Below are positions 52,301-57,400 of a stretch of DNA of 64,000 nt, one piece after another. Below the pieces are notes generated by a model. The model worked only from the letters and a program-made list of their open reading frames with translations. It searched no databases and had not been told where the DNA came from. Location of the stretch: contig CAIIXF020000008.1 in assembly GCA_903813345.2 (NCBI GenBank), positions 10,817,278 to 10,881,277 on the forward strand. The letters run 5' to 3'. A program made the translations under genes and the position numbers. The stretch is from Owenia fusiformis. Its lineage: Eukaryota; Annelida; Polychaeta; Sabellida; Oweniidae. Position 1 is the stretch's first letter; every line of letters begins with the position of its first letter.

Positions 52301-53665
52301 TTCTTGAATAATTACCCACATTCGAAGAGATCATTTTGATACCTCTTTTTCTTATGGCTCTTTTTTGTTTACTTTGATTTTGCTTCAAGGTAATACCAAA
52401 ATCATTTACGTTTATCTAAAACTCTTTGAAATAATATCAAAATAGGGAAGCATGACACTGCTCATTTTGAAGTTCTCATGTTTTTAACACAGAGTTGCAT
52501 ACCCTTCTCTTGAAGGCCGCGCCTGGAGAACCTTAAAATTTAAGGCTCTCTAGCCAAATGGGTTACCAAAATGCTAAAGAGCCTTAAATTTTAAGGTTCT
52601 TTAGCATTTCGGCTAAAGTAGCTCTTAGCGAGAAATTTTAAGGCTCTTTAGCATTTTGGCTAAAGAGCCTTAAATTTTAAGGTACTCCAGACACAGCCCT
52701 GGATGTTCTCACTTCTCAGGATTTTGTTGTTTCAATGGGATGCAAATGGGTTTTCGGGTGGATACAGAATAGCTTTTTTCGTAATGGGATACATTGTATA
52801 TGATAATCTAGGAAGTAATTTAGAAAGATAACAAAATGCAGATATTTGCAGCACATGAATTTTTACCTGCGTGACATCATTGGTAGGCAGGAACTCTTGA
52901 GTACAGGTTACCTCATCTATAGCATAACATAATTCTGCAGCCCTACAATCATGAAAATTATGACTTCATGTACCGTTTATAAGATGGTTACTTTCATAAT
53001 GATGTATTGTTTTTATTAGATCTATAAGTTATTAGGCCTAAATCTGTAAAAATTAAGGTCAGGGTGCATGATGGGAAATTTTCTGCATTCCTCAATTGAG
53101 TCACATGTTATTTTTCAAACAAGAATCACTCCTTCCCTTCATTGTCTATATCTTCCAGTTTTGCACAAAGAGTGCACTTATGTGCCTAGAAAAGACTTGT
53201 GAGAAGAATGTTTTGATAAAATGTATAAAAAACAAGAAAATTCAGTGAAAAAAATCAGAAAATTTTCAGAAATTTTTTTCACTGAATTTTCTCATTTTTT
53301 ATAAATTTTACAAAACAAACCTTCTCACAAGGCTTTTCTAGGCACAGAAGTGCACTCTTTGTGCAAACTTGGAAGATGTAGATAATGTGGGGAAGGAGTT
53401 ATTCATGTTTGAAAAATAACATGTGACTCAATTGAGGAATGCAGAAAATTTCCCAACATGCACCCTGTCCTTAACTGAAGCAAGAAGAAAATCCCATTTT
53501 TAGGAGACTGCGACCTACAATTGTTTATATTTACCATTTGGAACTTTGAAGAAGTCCCCTTTGTGAGCACTCCGATGCGGATGAGATCAATTCCCTCTTA
53601 ATAGACCCTAGGTCAGTGTTTAGAACAGAAAATCCATCTCCAGCAAAACTCAAAACGTCCGCCAT
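3815..53665 (-). CDS. CDC23: Anaphase-promoting complex subunit 8 / CDC23, split gene with a 43.7-kb intron
   Basis: Twelve exons are seen (minus strand, high to low): 53,535-53,665; 52,867-52,942; 51,832-52,018; 51,103-51,211; 50,680-50,812; 50,275-50,452; 6,521-6,618; 6,023-6,104; 5,616-5,780; 4,578-4,686; 4,145-4,282; 3,815-3,893. They sum to 1,485 bp, 495 codons, with matching phases and GT-AG ends throughout. Start MADVLSF and the segment RGLLQSSKW match the APC8 N-terminus. [59 protein letters not shown] and [17 protein letters not shown] are APC8 TPR signatures. CDC23 is a scaffold TPR subunit of the APC/C ubiquitin ligase in the nucleus. Family length is near 600, so about 100 C-terminal residues (last exon or exons) are not found. 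Intron 6 contains the antisense SULT array. Confidence 0.93.
4383..4520 (+). repeat. Short copy of the hairpin-ended dispersed repeat
   Basis: Starts near AAATGTCACCACC, includes CATTTGTTACAGATCC and ends with CAATATGTCATCACTTGTGG plus GGTGGTGACATAAT. This is the coreless version of the family whose long copy is at 61,055-62,365. It sits in the CDC23 intron between exons 10 and 11. Confidence 0.7.
4866..5175. mobile_element. Hairpin (foldback) insertion inside the CDC23 minisatellite
   Basis: It interrupts the 42-bp array: diverged units stop near 4,865 and resume near 5,180. It contains a long inverted repeat, GTTATGTCACTATGACGTGA near 5,057 against TCACGTCATAGTGACATAAC near 5,150, with a loop of about 55 bp. 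A diverged relative lies at 10,025-10,195, and a piece of its left end (TATTACATATCTAGTGCAGC) at about 7,780. No coding capacity; MITE-like. Confidence 0.6.
5181..5658 (-). repeat. 42-bp exon-plus-splice-donor minisatellite in CDC23
   Basis: About eleven 42-bp units follow the natural end of exon 9. On the minus strand each unit copies the last codons of exon 9 ([11 protein letters not shown]-like) plus the donor AG|GTAAGTTA. Unit starts on the plus strand fall near 5,181, 5,223, 5,265 and so on to 5,601. The 42-bp period is 14 codons, so each copied donor sits in the same phase as the natural one at 5,616. Reading on through the donors stays open for about seven units, to a TAA near 5,314. 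Outlying diverged units are at 4,811-4,865. Confidence 0.9.
6619..7850. other. Start of CDC23 intron 6, no gene seen
   Basis: AT-rich intronic DNA immediately downstream of exon 7's acceptor. A 25-bp direct duplication around ACTGCGTAGAAACAAAACCAG occurs at about 7,439-7,485. No coding region is supported. Confidence 0.5.
7855..8815 (+). pseudogene. Degenerate non-LTR retrotransposon reverse transcriptase fragment
   Basis: Translated fragments read [11 protein letters not shown] (RT motif A region, normally FDxVW), then [15 protein letters not shown] (corresponds to the RQGxxLSPxLF block), then after a frameshift [11 protein letters not shown] (the YADD box region) and [17 protein letters not shown] in the thumb region. 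Frame changes near 8,255-8,275 and a stop near 8,406 show it is dead. It lacks endonuclease and 3' tail. The sequence differs from the L1/Tx1-like LINE at 15.4-20.1 kb, so it is a second LINE lineage; the clade is not resolved. Confidence 0.75.
8978..9960. repeat. Clustered direct repeats with AAAGCTACGTTCACACCAA start
   Basis: The unit start AAGCTACGTTCACACCAA recurs at about 8,979, 9,330 and 9,489. It is followed by a GC-richer tract with many AAAGCG/AAAGCTT words (AACAAAGCTTGATTAAAGCG at least twice). The internal tract continues to about 9,930. Base composition differs from the flanks. It is probably a cluster of related non-autonomous elements; type not recognised. Confidence 0.6.
9645..9740 (+). 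CDS. Short open frame of 31 codons inside the repeat cluster
   Basis: ATG at 9,645 opens a frame starting [13 protein letters not shown] and ending ARRERV before TGA. The acidic, proline-containing start and the position inside repeated DNA suggest the first codons of a transposon-encoded protein whose rest is lost. No family is recognised and expression is not shown. It may also be chance. Confidence 0.2.
   Translation: MAEQQDPEIPDRPDHDLSEEDMMFVARRERV
10025..10195. mobile_element. Diverged relative of the hairpin insertion
   Basis: Shares TGATACAAAGTA, AATATAGAGCCTCC, GAACTCAGGCATA and CATAACCTCTAA with the element at 4,866-5,175. The arms (ATTATGTCAACATGCC and GGCATAGTTCATGTCATAGT) are decayed relative to that copy. 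Confidence 0.55.
10401..13055 (+). CDS. Cytosolic sulfotransferase (SULT family), copy A, intact
   Basis: Seven exons: 10,401-10,563; 10,683-10,793; 11,405-11,550; 11,806-11,944; 12,238-12,338; 12,508-12,700; 12,949-13,055. Total 960 bp, 319 codons plus TAA, with consistent phases 1,1,0,1,0,1. SULTs transfer sulfonate from PAPS to hydroxyl or amine groups in the cytosol. The 5'-phosphosulfate loop reads SYLRSGTHW (usual YPKSGTTW). The 3'-phosphate site reads RNPKSVMVS. The catalytic-histidine segment is RLLASHLP. The C-terminal RKGTIDDWK and [10 protein letters not shown] fit the RKGxxGDWK and KxxxTVxxxE dimerisation motifs. The loop lysine is Arg, and the lysine two residues before the histidine is Ala. 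ATG at 10,401 is preferred over 10,398 because it aligns with copies C and D. The gene lies antisense inside CDC23 intron 6. Substrate unknown. Confidence 0.9.
13079..13740 (+). pseudogene. Two duplicated SULT last-exon remnants
   Basis: Segments at 13,079-13,168 and 13,632-13,738 repeat the coding end of copy A exon 7: ACTAGCCCAGAGTGAGGCT, GATGCTTAYTACAARGACAA and CAGTATGAATRAA. Each lacks the exon's acceptor and 5' part. An unrelated tract lies between them. They are downstream of the copy A stop and cannot encode the full exon. Confidence 0.8.
14188..14571. mobile_element. PIF/Harbinger-like MITE (384 bp)
   Basis: Terminal inverted repeats of about 32 bp start GCTTGTATTCGCGAATG at 14,188 and end CATTCGCGAATACAAGC at 14,571. 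It is flanked by TTA on both sides (14,185-14,187 and 14,572-14,574). A 3-bp TTA duplication is typical of PIF/Harbinger. No coding capacity. Confidence 0.75.
14829..30539 (+). CDS. Cytosolic sulfotransferase, copy B, open but with altered start
   Basis: Exons: 14,829-14,952; 22,258-22,368; 22,829-22,974; 23,844-23,982; 24,355-24,455; 30,070-30,262; 30,430-30,539. Total 924 bp, 307 codons plus stop, all phases matching copy A. Compared with copies C and D, the ancestral ATG reads ATC and about 11 bp are missing from exon 1. A downstream in-frame ATG (MSYEIIN) still opens the correct frame, giving a protein about 12 residues shorter. Motifs: [27 protein letters not shown]. The usual HLP after the catalytic histidine reads HQQ. 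Intron 1 (7.3 kb) holds a LINE and a 162-bp satellite; intron 5 is 5.6 kb. It could be a functional gene or an early pseudogene. Confidence 0.75.
15159..15193 (+). pseudogene. Orphan SULT first-exon fragment cut by a transposon
   Basis: ATGAATGATACAAGAAAGAC and the following bases copy the first 35 bp of exon 1a of copies C/D ([11 protein letters not shown]), including the upstream TTTCTGAAGTATACA. It stops where CAGGGTGTCC begins after a TA dinucleotide. The rest of the exon was not found. This shows that copy B also had two first exons. Confidence 0.8.
15192..15355. mobile_element. Fragment of a CAGGGTGTCC-ended element
   Basis: Begins CAGGGTGTCCAATAAATAAG after TA and runs to GTTGCTATAGCAACC. 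A reverse-oriented relative lies at 28,130-28,297 and ends GGAACACCCTG followed by TA. TA flanks and the CAGGGTGT end suggest Tc1/mariner-like non-autonomous elements. The right half is missing where the LINE begins. Confidence 0.6.
15356..15643 (+). pseudogene. LINE ORF1 C-terminal remnant
   Basis: The frame is open from about 15,368 to the TAA at 15,641-15,643, with no upstream ATG left. The peptide has the stretches [34 protein letters not shown] and [14 protein letters not shown]. It is basic and precedes the ORF2 of the same LINE by 340 bp. It fits the C-terminal part of an L1-type ORF1 nucleic-acid-binding protein; this is inferred mainly from position. Confidence 0.55.
15987..16475 (+). 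pseudogene. LINE ORF2 endonuclease part
   Basis: ATG 15,987. Exonuclease-endonuclease-phosphatase motifs appear in order: SVNVKGL (catalytic Asn), FLQETHC (catalytic Glu), VNVYGHNHD and [11 protein letters not shown] (Asp/Asn pair). The frame stops at TAA 16,473-16,475. The same frame resumes at once, and the endonuclease tail (CRLDYFL, ADHRPV) lies in the next segment, so this is a single in-frame stop mutation rather than a separate gene. Confidence 0.85.
16476..19400 (+). pseudogene. LINE ORF2 reverse transcriptase part
   Basis: Same frame as the endonuclease part. Contains the endonuclease end ([22 protein letters not shown]), then RT blocks: [32 protein letters not shown] (motif A), [15 protein letters not shown] (motif B), [12 protein letters not shown] (motif C), GLKINKEKT and LLGLTI. 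The block pattern with FDSLEW and YADDT fits the L1/Tx1 group. All catalytic Asp residues (FD and YADD) are present. The frame ends after [11 protein letters not shown] at 19,400 because of a frameshift near 19,380. Confidence 0.9.
19385..19774 (+). pseudogene. LINE ORF2 C-terminal zinc-motif part
   Basis: A different frame from the RT part, overlapping it by 16 bp. It continues naturally from RTIF with KMLHNMKI and [20 protein letters not shown], a CxxC-x8-H-x4-C pattern usual at L1-type ORF2 ends, and stops at TAA 19,772-19,774. A one-base indel near 19,380 explains the split. Confidence 0.85.
20290..21400. repeat. 162-bp satellite, about 6 units
   Basis: Landmark CAGTTCTTGACGTTGATATG recurs exactly every 162 bp (20,451, 20,613, 20,775, 20,937, 21,099; last diverged unit near 21,261). 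Units contain GACAAGTCTTGAAAGTGAAG and CCAAAATGGCCACCTTA. Inner units are nearly identical and outer units diverge. It is the core of a longer repeat that runs to about 21,930. Confidence 0.93.
21401..21935. repeat. Flank of the satellite-bearing element
   Basis: Ends with ACAGACAGACAGACATATGG, GACGCACC, ATGACAATATAGCCCC, ACACTATGTGGCGGGG and ACATAAAA. The palindromic end resembles the hairpin ends of the family at 61,055-62,365. Its other end (GTGAACAATATTGTACCTAA near 20,227) recurs at about 62,535. Together 20,220-21,935 look like one element with a satellite core. Confidence 0.55.
25783..25876. mobile_element. Short inverted-repeat element
   Basis: Left arm TTAGCATATTTAGAAAAG to CCACCTAAGTGA; right arm TCACTTAGGTTGAAAATATT to GATATGCTAA. 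Arms of about 35-45 bp are separated by about 13 bp. Non-coding foldback. Confidence 0.5.
25980..26110. mobile_element. Near-perfect hairpin of about 130 bp
   Basis: The inner stem CTTTGATAATTCTTCTTTAT / ATAAAGAAACATTATCAAAG, extended by CTCGTC-GCA-GACGAG, centres near 26,040. Outer arms ACCTGTGCGA and TCGCACAGGT match too. Interior arms have diverged less than is typical of chance sequence. Confidence 0.65.
27105..27560. mobile_element. Possible TIR element with GAAACG/GAAATG words
   Basis: Bounded by TATACACTG near 27,107 and CAGTGTATA near 27,552. The interior is dense in TTGAAATGGTTGAAATG and related words, giving a Phe/Asn/Arg-rich minus frame that is not protein-like. No target duplication was resolved. 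Confidence 0.4.
28130..28297. mobile_element. CAGGGTGTTCC-ended element fragment, reverse orientation
   Basis: Runs from TGTTACCATAGCAACC to GGAACACCCTG with TA following. It is the reverse-complement relative of 15,192-15,355. Confidence 0.55.
30839..31390 (-). pseudogene. Degenerate proline-rich coding-like segment (copy 1)
   Basis: On the minus strand the frames read [16 protein letters not shown], then after an indel VRTSRMNTS, a stop, [24 protein letters not shown], then [36 protein letters not shown] and a Pro/Gln/Gly-rich end before TAA at 30,839-30,841. Frameshifts and stops show it is dead, and no introns are needed, so a processed pseudogene or transposon remnant is likely. I do not recognise the parent protein. 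Duplicated at 41,158-41,700. Confidence 0.5.
31408..31620 (+). pseudogene. Two SULT exon-7 remnants, one holding a 33-bp hairpin insertion
   Basis: 31,408-31,505 and 31,536-31,617 copy the end of exon 7 (TATTACAAAGACAAACTA, TTTCAGTATGAA). In the first, the run CATGGGCTTTCAACTAG and its reverse complement (31,462-31,494) are inserted between two TATGAA copies (31,456-31,461 and 31,495-31,500). The same arrangement is at 41,718-41,935. Confidence 0.75.
32226..40855 (+). CDS. Cytosolic sulfotransferase, copy C, intact using first exon 1a
   Basis: Exons: 32,226-32,388 (1a); 35,034-35,144; 35,969-36,114; 38,363-38,501; 39,383-39,483; 39,854-40,046; 40,746-40,855. Total 963 bp, 320 codons plus stop, phases as in copy A. 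Start [11 protein letters not shown]. Motifs: SYMRSGTHW (PAPS 5' loop, Lys replaced by Arg), [13 protein letters not shown] (catalytic His kept, preceding Lys replaced by Val), RNPKSVTVS (3'-phosphate site), [19 protein letters not shown]. An alternative first exon 1b (32,948-33,553) is destroyed by an insertion. Intron 1 also contains a truncated LINE and intron 3 a 1.7-kb TTAA element. Cytosolic PAPS-dependent sulfonation is the family role; substrate unknown. Confidence 0.88.
32948..33553 (+). pseudogene. Alternative SULT first exon 1b of copy C, transposon-interrupted
   Basis: Starts ATGACTGATACAAAGATGAC ([11 protein letters not shown]) and ends MRSG before the donor GTAAGG, as the intact 1b of copy D does. 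A 434-bp element (33,008-33,441) splits it after the codons for VIMN, duplicating ATAATGAAT. The exon cannot be translated through. Confidence 0.85.
33008..33441. mobile_element. 434-bp inverted-repeat DNA element in exon 1b
   Basis: The left end CGAACTCCCGTGCAGTG and right end CACTGCATGGGAGTTCG are inverted repeats, with a second matching block CACTGCGGCGGGCAG / CTGCCCGCCGCAGTG, making arms of about 45-50 bp. Direct 9-bp duplication ATAATGAAT at 32,999-33,007 and 33,442-33,450. Absent from the same site in copy D (43,829). The 9-bp duplication hints at a MULE-like superfamily; this is inference. Confidence 0.9.
33584..34390 (+). mobile_element. 5'-truncated LINE 3' end with poly(A)
   Basis: Flanked by ATCTTTATTAT at 33,573-33,583 and 34,391-34,401 (target-site duplication). 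Ends in an A-run of about 30. Absent from copy D, where TTATCTTTATTATAG is uninterrupted at about 43,951. It contains an open C-terminal ORF2 fragment at 33,659-34,210. Confidence 0.92.
33659..34210 (+). pseudogene. LINE ORF2 C-terminal fragment
   Basis: A 183-codon open frame with [20 protein letters not shown] and a [18 protein letters not shown] zinc-type motif (CxxC-x8-H-x4-C), as at the ORF2 C-terminus of L1/Tx1-like LINEs. The sequence differs from that of the LINE at 15.4-20.1 kb. Endonuclease and RT are absent by 5' truncation. The uninterrupted frame suggests a recent insertion. Confidence 0.8.
34402..34900 (+). repeat. Intronic dispersed repeat, also at 43,955-44,460 and inverted at 46,396-46,765
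   Basis: Landmarks AGACTGAATGCTCTATCTTG, TGAATGAAATGTCCCTTGG, GGGGGGAAAGGGGGTATTAG and TTCCATTACAACTTTTGGTC occur in intron 1 of C and D. About 350 bp recur in reverse complement in intron 4 of copy D only, so this sequence is mobile. No coding region. Confidence 0.75.
36415..38143. mobile_element. 1.73-kb element with TTAA target duplication
   Basis: Copy C has AGGGGACC...GGATCCCT between two TTAA (36,411-36,414 and 38,144-38,147). Copy D has a single TTAA at the same place (about 45,965). The short ends are inverted repeats (AGGGGACC / GGATCCCT). TTAA duplication occurs in piggyBac and Kolobok groups. No transposase frame was seen, so it is non-autonomous. Confidence 0.85.
36651..37061. 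mobile_element. Inverted-repeat MITE nested in the TTAA element
   Basis: Arms GGGTAATTAAATTAGTTG-TTTCTC (36,655) and GAGAAA-CAACTAATTTAATTACCC (37,030) are perfect complements over about 24 bp, with a TTAGG/CCTAA continuation. About 410 bp between ends. Non-coding. Confidence 0.7.
41158..41700 (-). pseudogene. Degenerate proline-rich coding-like segment (copy 2)
   Basis: Duplicate of 30,839-31,390 within the segmental duplication, with the same stops and indels plus private changes. It was therefore already dead before duplication. Confidence 0.5.
41718..41935 (+). pseudogene. SULT exon-7 remnants, second copy
   Basis: Duplicate of 31,408-31,620. The 33-bp hairpin here (41,781-41,813) has a perfect 15-bp stem CATGGGCTTTCAACT with a two-base loop, between TATGAA copies. 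Confidence 0.75.
42812..42855 (+). pseudogene. Remnant of a third SULT first exon
   Basis: Encodes [15 protein letters not shown] followed by GTTAGT, matching the last third of exon 1 ([17 protein letters not shown]). The 5' part is missing. The GTTAGT donor matches that of copy B exon 1, not of 1a or 1b. Confidence 0.7.
43769..43931 (+). CDS. Alternative SULT first exon 1b of copy D, intact
   Basis: 163-bp open exon, phase 1 at its end, start [15 protein letters not shown], end [10 protein letters not shown] with donor GTAAGG. Same length and phase as exon 1a (42,570-42,732), so either could splice to exon 2 at 44,593. The encoded N-terminus differs ([15 protein letters not shown] versus [15 protein letters not shown]). 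It shows the target site before the insertion found in copy C. Confidence 0.8.
46396..46765 (-). mobile_element. Inverted intronic repeat inserted in copy D intron 4
   Basis: Reverse complement of about 44,080-44,430 with about 5-7% visible differences. Absent from the matching position in copy C (about 38,575). Begins AATATCTAAGCACAAGTGCC and ends near GATGTATTTATTATAG. Confidence 0.75.
47854..48398. mobile_element. 545-bp hAT-like element in copy D exon 6
   Basis: Ends TAGGGCCGTGCC and GGCACAGCCCTA are inverted repeats with one mismatch. 8-bp target duplication TGAAGAAC at 47,846-47,853 and 48,399-48,406. Subterminal GAACCGCGG/GTCCGAACCGG words are inverted as well. An 8-bp duplication and YAGGG-type ends fit hAT. 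No transposase frame. Confidence 0.92.
49347..49631 (+). repeat. Three 95-bp tandem copies of the SULT last-exon end
   Basis: After the copy D stop (49,344-49,346) the final coding segment with its stop is repeated three times at an exact 95-bp period (stops at 49,439, 49,534 and 49,629). Each copy holds GACTGTAGCCCAGAGTGAGG through CAGTAYGAATAA, encoding [20 protein letters not shown] and the C-terminal end. The copies lack the splice acceptor, so they would be 3' UTR. Confidence 0.9.
49965..50130 (+). repeat. Short hairpin-ended dispersed repeat
   Basis: Starts AACAAGGTATTAACATG and GGCACCACCTGCC, contains TTTGTTACAGATGCC, ends GACTATAACAATATGTCACT plus ACTTGTGG...AGTAGTGACATAAAAA. About 150 bp, the coreless form of the 61-62 kb element. 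Confidence 0.75.
50275..53665 (-). CDS. CDC23: CDC23 exons 1-6 (N-terminal half)
   Basis: Exon 1 (53,535-53,665) starts MADVLSF and ends GLLQSSK(W). Exon 2 (52,867-52,942) carries [10 protein letters not shown]. Exon 3 (51,832-52,018) carries [20 protein letters not shown] and YMYSRYL. Exon 4 (51,103-51,211) carries [16 protein letters not shown]. Exon 5 (50,680-50,812) carries [14 protein letters not shown] and HWGAWQQL. Exon 6 (50,275-50,452) carries [19 protein letters not shown] and [11 protein letters not shown], ending in phase 1 with donor GTAAGA. The next exon in sequence (DVDKA) is at 6,618, on the far side of the SULT array. Start choice: the first ATG, in a GGAAAATATGGCGG context that aligns with APC8 N-termini. 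Confidence 0.93.
52515..52700. repeat. Compound inverted repeat with a 20-bp CDC23 exon-3 match
   Basis: Alternating AGAGCCTTAAATTTTAAGG and CCTTAAAATTTAAGG arms form several palindromes, with the unit CTTTAGCATTTTGGCTAAAG repeated. At 52,614-52,633, TAAAGTAGCTCTTAGCGAGA is identical to 51,969-51,988 inside CDC23 exon 3. Confidence 0.7.
53052..53475. mobile_element. Long foldback element, arms of about 195 bp
   Basis: The left arm (GTCAGGGTGCATG, TTTTCTGCATTCCTCAATTG, TTGCACAAAGAGTGCACTT) is mirrored almost perfectly by the right arm (AAGTGCACTCTTTGTGCAA, CAATTGAGGAATGCAGAAAA, CACCCTGTCC). The centre is near 53,262. It lies in CDC23 intron 1. Non-coding. Confidence 0.9.
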
Positions 53666-53720
53666 ATTTTCCGAAGTCAAATTTCACTTCCGCTTTTATG
53701 AAAGATGTGATTTGTGTAAA
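53640..53720. promoter_or_regulatory. CDC23 core promoter with ETS- and YY1-like motifs; likely bidirectional with METTL17
   Basis: On the minus strand GCGGAAGTG (ETS-type) lies about 25 bp before the CDC23 ATG, GACTTCGGAA follows, and AATATGGCGGAC (YY1-like, ATGGCGG) overlaps the start codon. This is the usual makeup of TATA-less housekeeping promoters. METTL17 runs the other way from about 54.4 kb, so a shared divergent promoter is plausible but its first exon is not located. Confidence 0.5.
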
Positions 53721-54419
53721 TGTCGCTCTCTATGTTCAGATTTAGTTACTAATATCTTTAGAATTACTATCTAGCACATAGTGAGGTCTTCATTTATCAT
53801 TTTTAGCTTAGATCATGCCTCAAAGCTCCATCCAAATGTAGGGTACATTTCATAACGTAATCCAGTAGAACTTTTAAAAAAAATTACAAAAATCGTGGGA
53901 TTCAATATCAATCTGAAAATATGCTATCTTCCAAAAAGATTTTGACATATTCTAGATATGTAATACATAGGGCTAGATATAAGGTGCGTATATGACCACA
54001 CATATCCGATATCTTAGATTTACATAGGTCATATTATTTATTTCAAGTTAATTTTCTATATTATCGCCCACCATTTTGCAATATTTTTTTCATATCCCTA
54101 TGCTGTAGTACATTAAACCATATCGGCTTTGTTTTATCATTCAAGAGAATGAGTTCAGATGACAAGATTTATATCTAAGATGATGACATCAGATATTGAG
54201 ATGACATCCCAAAATTAGCCGACCAGGTGACTTGAAAATGAGATGAGCATCATGTACAATCCGAAAGGACAATGATCAGGACAGAAATGACAATCTTTGA
54301 TTCCTTGTCGTATTTGACGAGCTCATTTGATAATAGTATGGTACTTTGAGTAACCTAATAAGGCTATTTTCAAATCTACACTAGAGAACTCACTAGGTCA
54401 CCTATATTTTATGTTTTAG
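53721..54419 (+). other. Divergent intergenic interval; METTL17 first exon not located
   Basis: AT-rich. METTL17 needs an upstream coding exon with a mitochondrial targeting start ending in phase 0 before 54,420. No confident ATG-plus-donor pair could be chosen here. Confidence 0.4.
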
Positions 54420-57400
54420 CACAAGTATCAAGTGACATTGGATCCTGGTGTTGAAAAAGAATTAGAAAGTGGTAAACTTAAGCACAAGCTGCATCCTGGG
54501 ATAGTACCGAATAAAGTCAGAGCTCTACCCGCAAGACTCCAGTATGCAATAGAGAAACTCTTATCAGGTGATTTCGAAAATACATGTAGTCATGGGCTCT
54601 ACCACCATCTGATAGAGCCCATGATGTAGTGAAGTGTCTTACATCTGATTTGTAGCCTATGTTGTTCATGTTTGGGTTGCCATATCATATAGATACATGC
54701 ACATGTATATTGGGCACCATACACTCTTCAAATAGACCCTTGCTTATATAATGTTTTATAGCTCGGATGTCAAATGTCATCGTATGTGATTGCTTTAATA
54801 TTGAGTGTGGCTTCAATTAAACCGGGGTAGAATATACACACTCTTAATTGTATATAAGTACAAAAAATTCATGTTCAATGTATACATATAATAAAAGTTA
54901 CACTATTTTAAATAATAGAATAAATAAAACTTCAAAGATGAAATCTCAACTTTTCAACTTTAACTCTGTTTGTTTCTTGATTAGATTATCCAGTGAAGAA
55001 TCTCAGTATAAAATCTGATGCATTGGCCAAATACTTGACTAGTCGGCAACTGGCAGTGGAGGATCATGTTATCCAGAGCAAGGGGATTAGTATAGAACAG
55101 GATATACTGAAAAAGGGTAAGACCTAGTCAAGTACAACCCTCTTATACATGTACATGTATATCAAACATGTCAATAACATCTAAACAGTTGGATCGAATG
55201 TGAATGCATCCATCTCGTTATCTCATCTTTGCACAAATGTGTTACATAGTTGTCCTGTTCTTAGGGGCATGTGTCCATCCATGCATTGGCCATTTTTGTT
55301 GTGAATCTTTTTTTTTTATTTACTGAGCTCCATGAACATTGAGATTGCTTGTAAATAAGTACAGTGTATATGAAATGATACTTATATTTCCCAACTTGTA
55401 TATTTTTTGTATATTTTAGAAATGGAAAAAATGGTGAAGAAGCATGGAAATGAATTAACTGATGAAGTCTTGGAAGGAATGAATAAACGAGTTAAGGCAG
55501 CATCGTTAAAAACTCTAAAAACACGTGTATATAATTGGAAGCCTATGGAGTAAGTACATCTCTGAATCTTTGACAATAATGTTTTAGATTACCAATGGTC
55601 ATCGTATAATGTTACTCAAATTATGTTTTGTTTTGTAGAATACTCTTGAAAAATAGGATATATTAAAGTTATTTTAGTATTAATTATTACATTGTTTAAT
55701 AGACATTGCTAATTTGAGGCCTAACTTCAATGCATCATTGTGTCTATTTAGGTATTCTGCTTTTGACACCATCTGTTACCTGTTAGGATGTGGCGTACAA
55801 CAATACCATGTCTTGAGACACATATTCACCCAGGTAAGAATCTAGAAACACATTCATTTGAAATGAATTAACATAAACATTGAGTTACAATTTATAAGTA
55901 GATGTAGATATATATGAAAATGATGTATCAATATTTTTGTGCAGATCTCCCAGCGTGATCCTGACTTTAACCCAAATAGATTGTTTGATTTTGGTTCTGG
56001 TGTTGGGACAGCTACATGGTAAGTTACATATTCCTTTCTGTTTGTTCCTTTTCAGATTATTTTGAAAATAATGTCAATGCGATGTCCCTAGGATGTCATT
56101 TGGGAGGACAAATAAAAACTCATGTTGTTAGACTGCCAGATACAAATGAATAACATATGCCAAATTTGATTTGATTGTCTCACTTTTCATTGCAAAGTTT
56201 GTTTTACCCACTCAGGGCTAGAAAAAATATTCACGTTCTTTGATGCTGGAACGTTATATTAGAGTGATGTAGATAGATTACATTTCTATTTTCTAATTAA
56301 ATAACAATATTCTGATTTCACAATTAAATGTATCCTTGAAATTCAATACCACTGTATACAACATATGGATTTGTTCTGGTGAGGATCTCTGTTTCTGAAA
56401 TTAACCCCATTTTCATTATAGGGCAGCCAATCAGGTTTGGCGTAAATCTCTTGTTGAACATTATTGTGTGGACAAATCGTCAGACATGAACACGCTAGCA
56501 AAACTCCTCCTACTGGGCGGGGATGAGAACAATGAACAAATGGCGTTTAAGGGTGTCTTTTTTAAAGAGTTTTTCCGTCCTGAATCAAACACGGTTAGTA
56601 AAATTACTGACATTTTTACAGATTTAAGGTCACAGGCTGTAATATAAAGTTTGTTTATATTGTGTAAATTACTATTCTAGTAACTCAGAAGTACTTCTCA
56701 AATAGGTACCTACCGGTACTTGAAATTACCACATATTTATTTGTTGACAAAAATAACATCATCCTTTTTAAAAATAATACTGAATAGTTTTGACCTCATA
56801 ATTTAATACAATCAAGTGATAACTGATAAATTGATATTCTTGCAGAGACAATATGATGTTGTAGTCAGCGCCTATTCACTTATGGAGTTGAAACATACTA
56901 AAGATAGACTTGAGGTTGTGGAGTCACTGTGGAAGAGAACTAATGGTTATTTGGTATGTATTATATGTAGAAGTTGTGTCCAATGAAATAAGGTGTGGAA
57001 AATGTATGTAATGATGAAAGAGGGTGCTGTTTAAATAGAATTCTCCATTTCTTGTGGTATGTTTTCTGTTGTATTTAATTCTTGGAATATACAAAAACAA
57101 AGCATTCTAAATCCCAGTGAATACACGTTCATCTATTTAATCAAGTGAGTGGCTCCAAACATCATGGGTATGAGGCAATCACCTCACAAAGTTAGGTGGT
57201 TTTATATTGAACATTATATTGAACTAAAATTTTGTCCATACAAGTATAGTATAAAATAACATTTAGTCTATAGTTTTCTCAGATATTTAGATTTGCTTCA
57301 CTTATATTAAAACCCTGGCTACACCCCTTAATATATACAATTGGGCCTCGCCTTTATGAAAGTAAAGTGTCATATTAAACTGAATGATGTCCATCCATTT

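Noticed and set aside
54432-54629. A stand-alone 65-residue protein
   Set aside because: It is a METTL17 exon (54,420-54,567) read past its donor; the phase-1 junction to 54,985 restores the family sequence.
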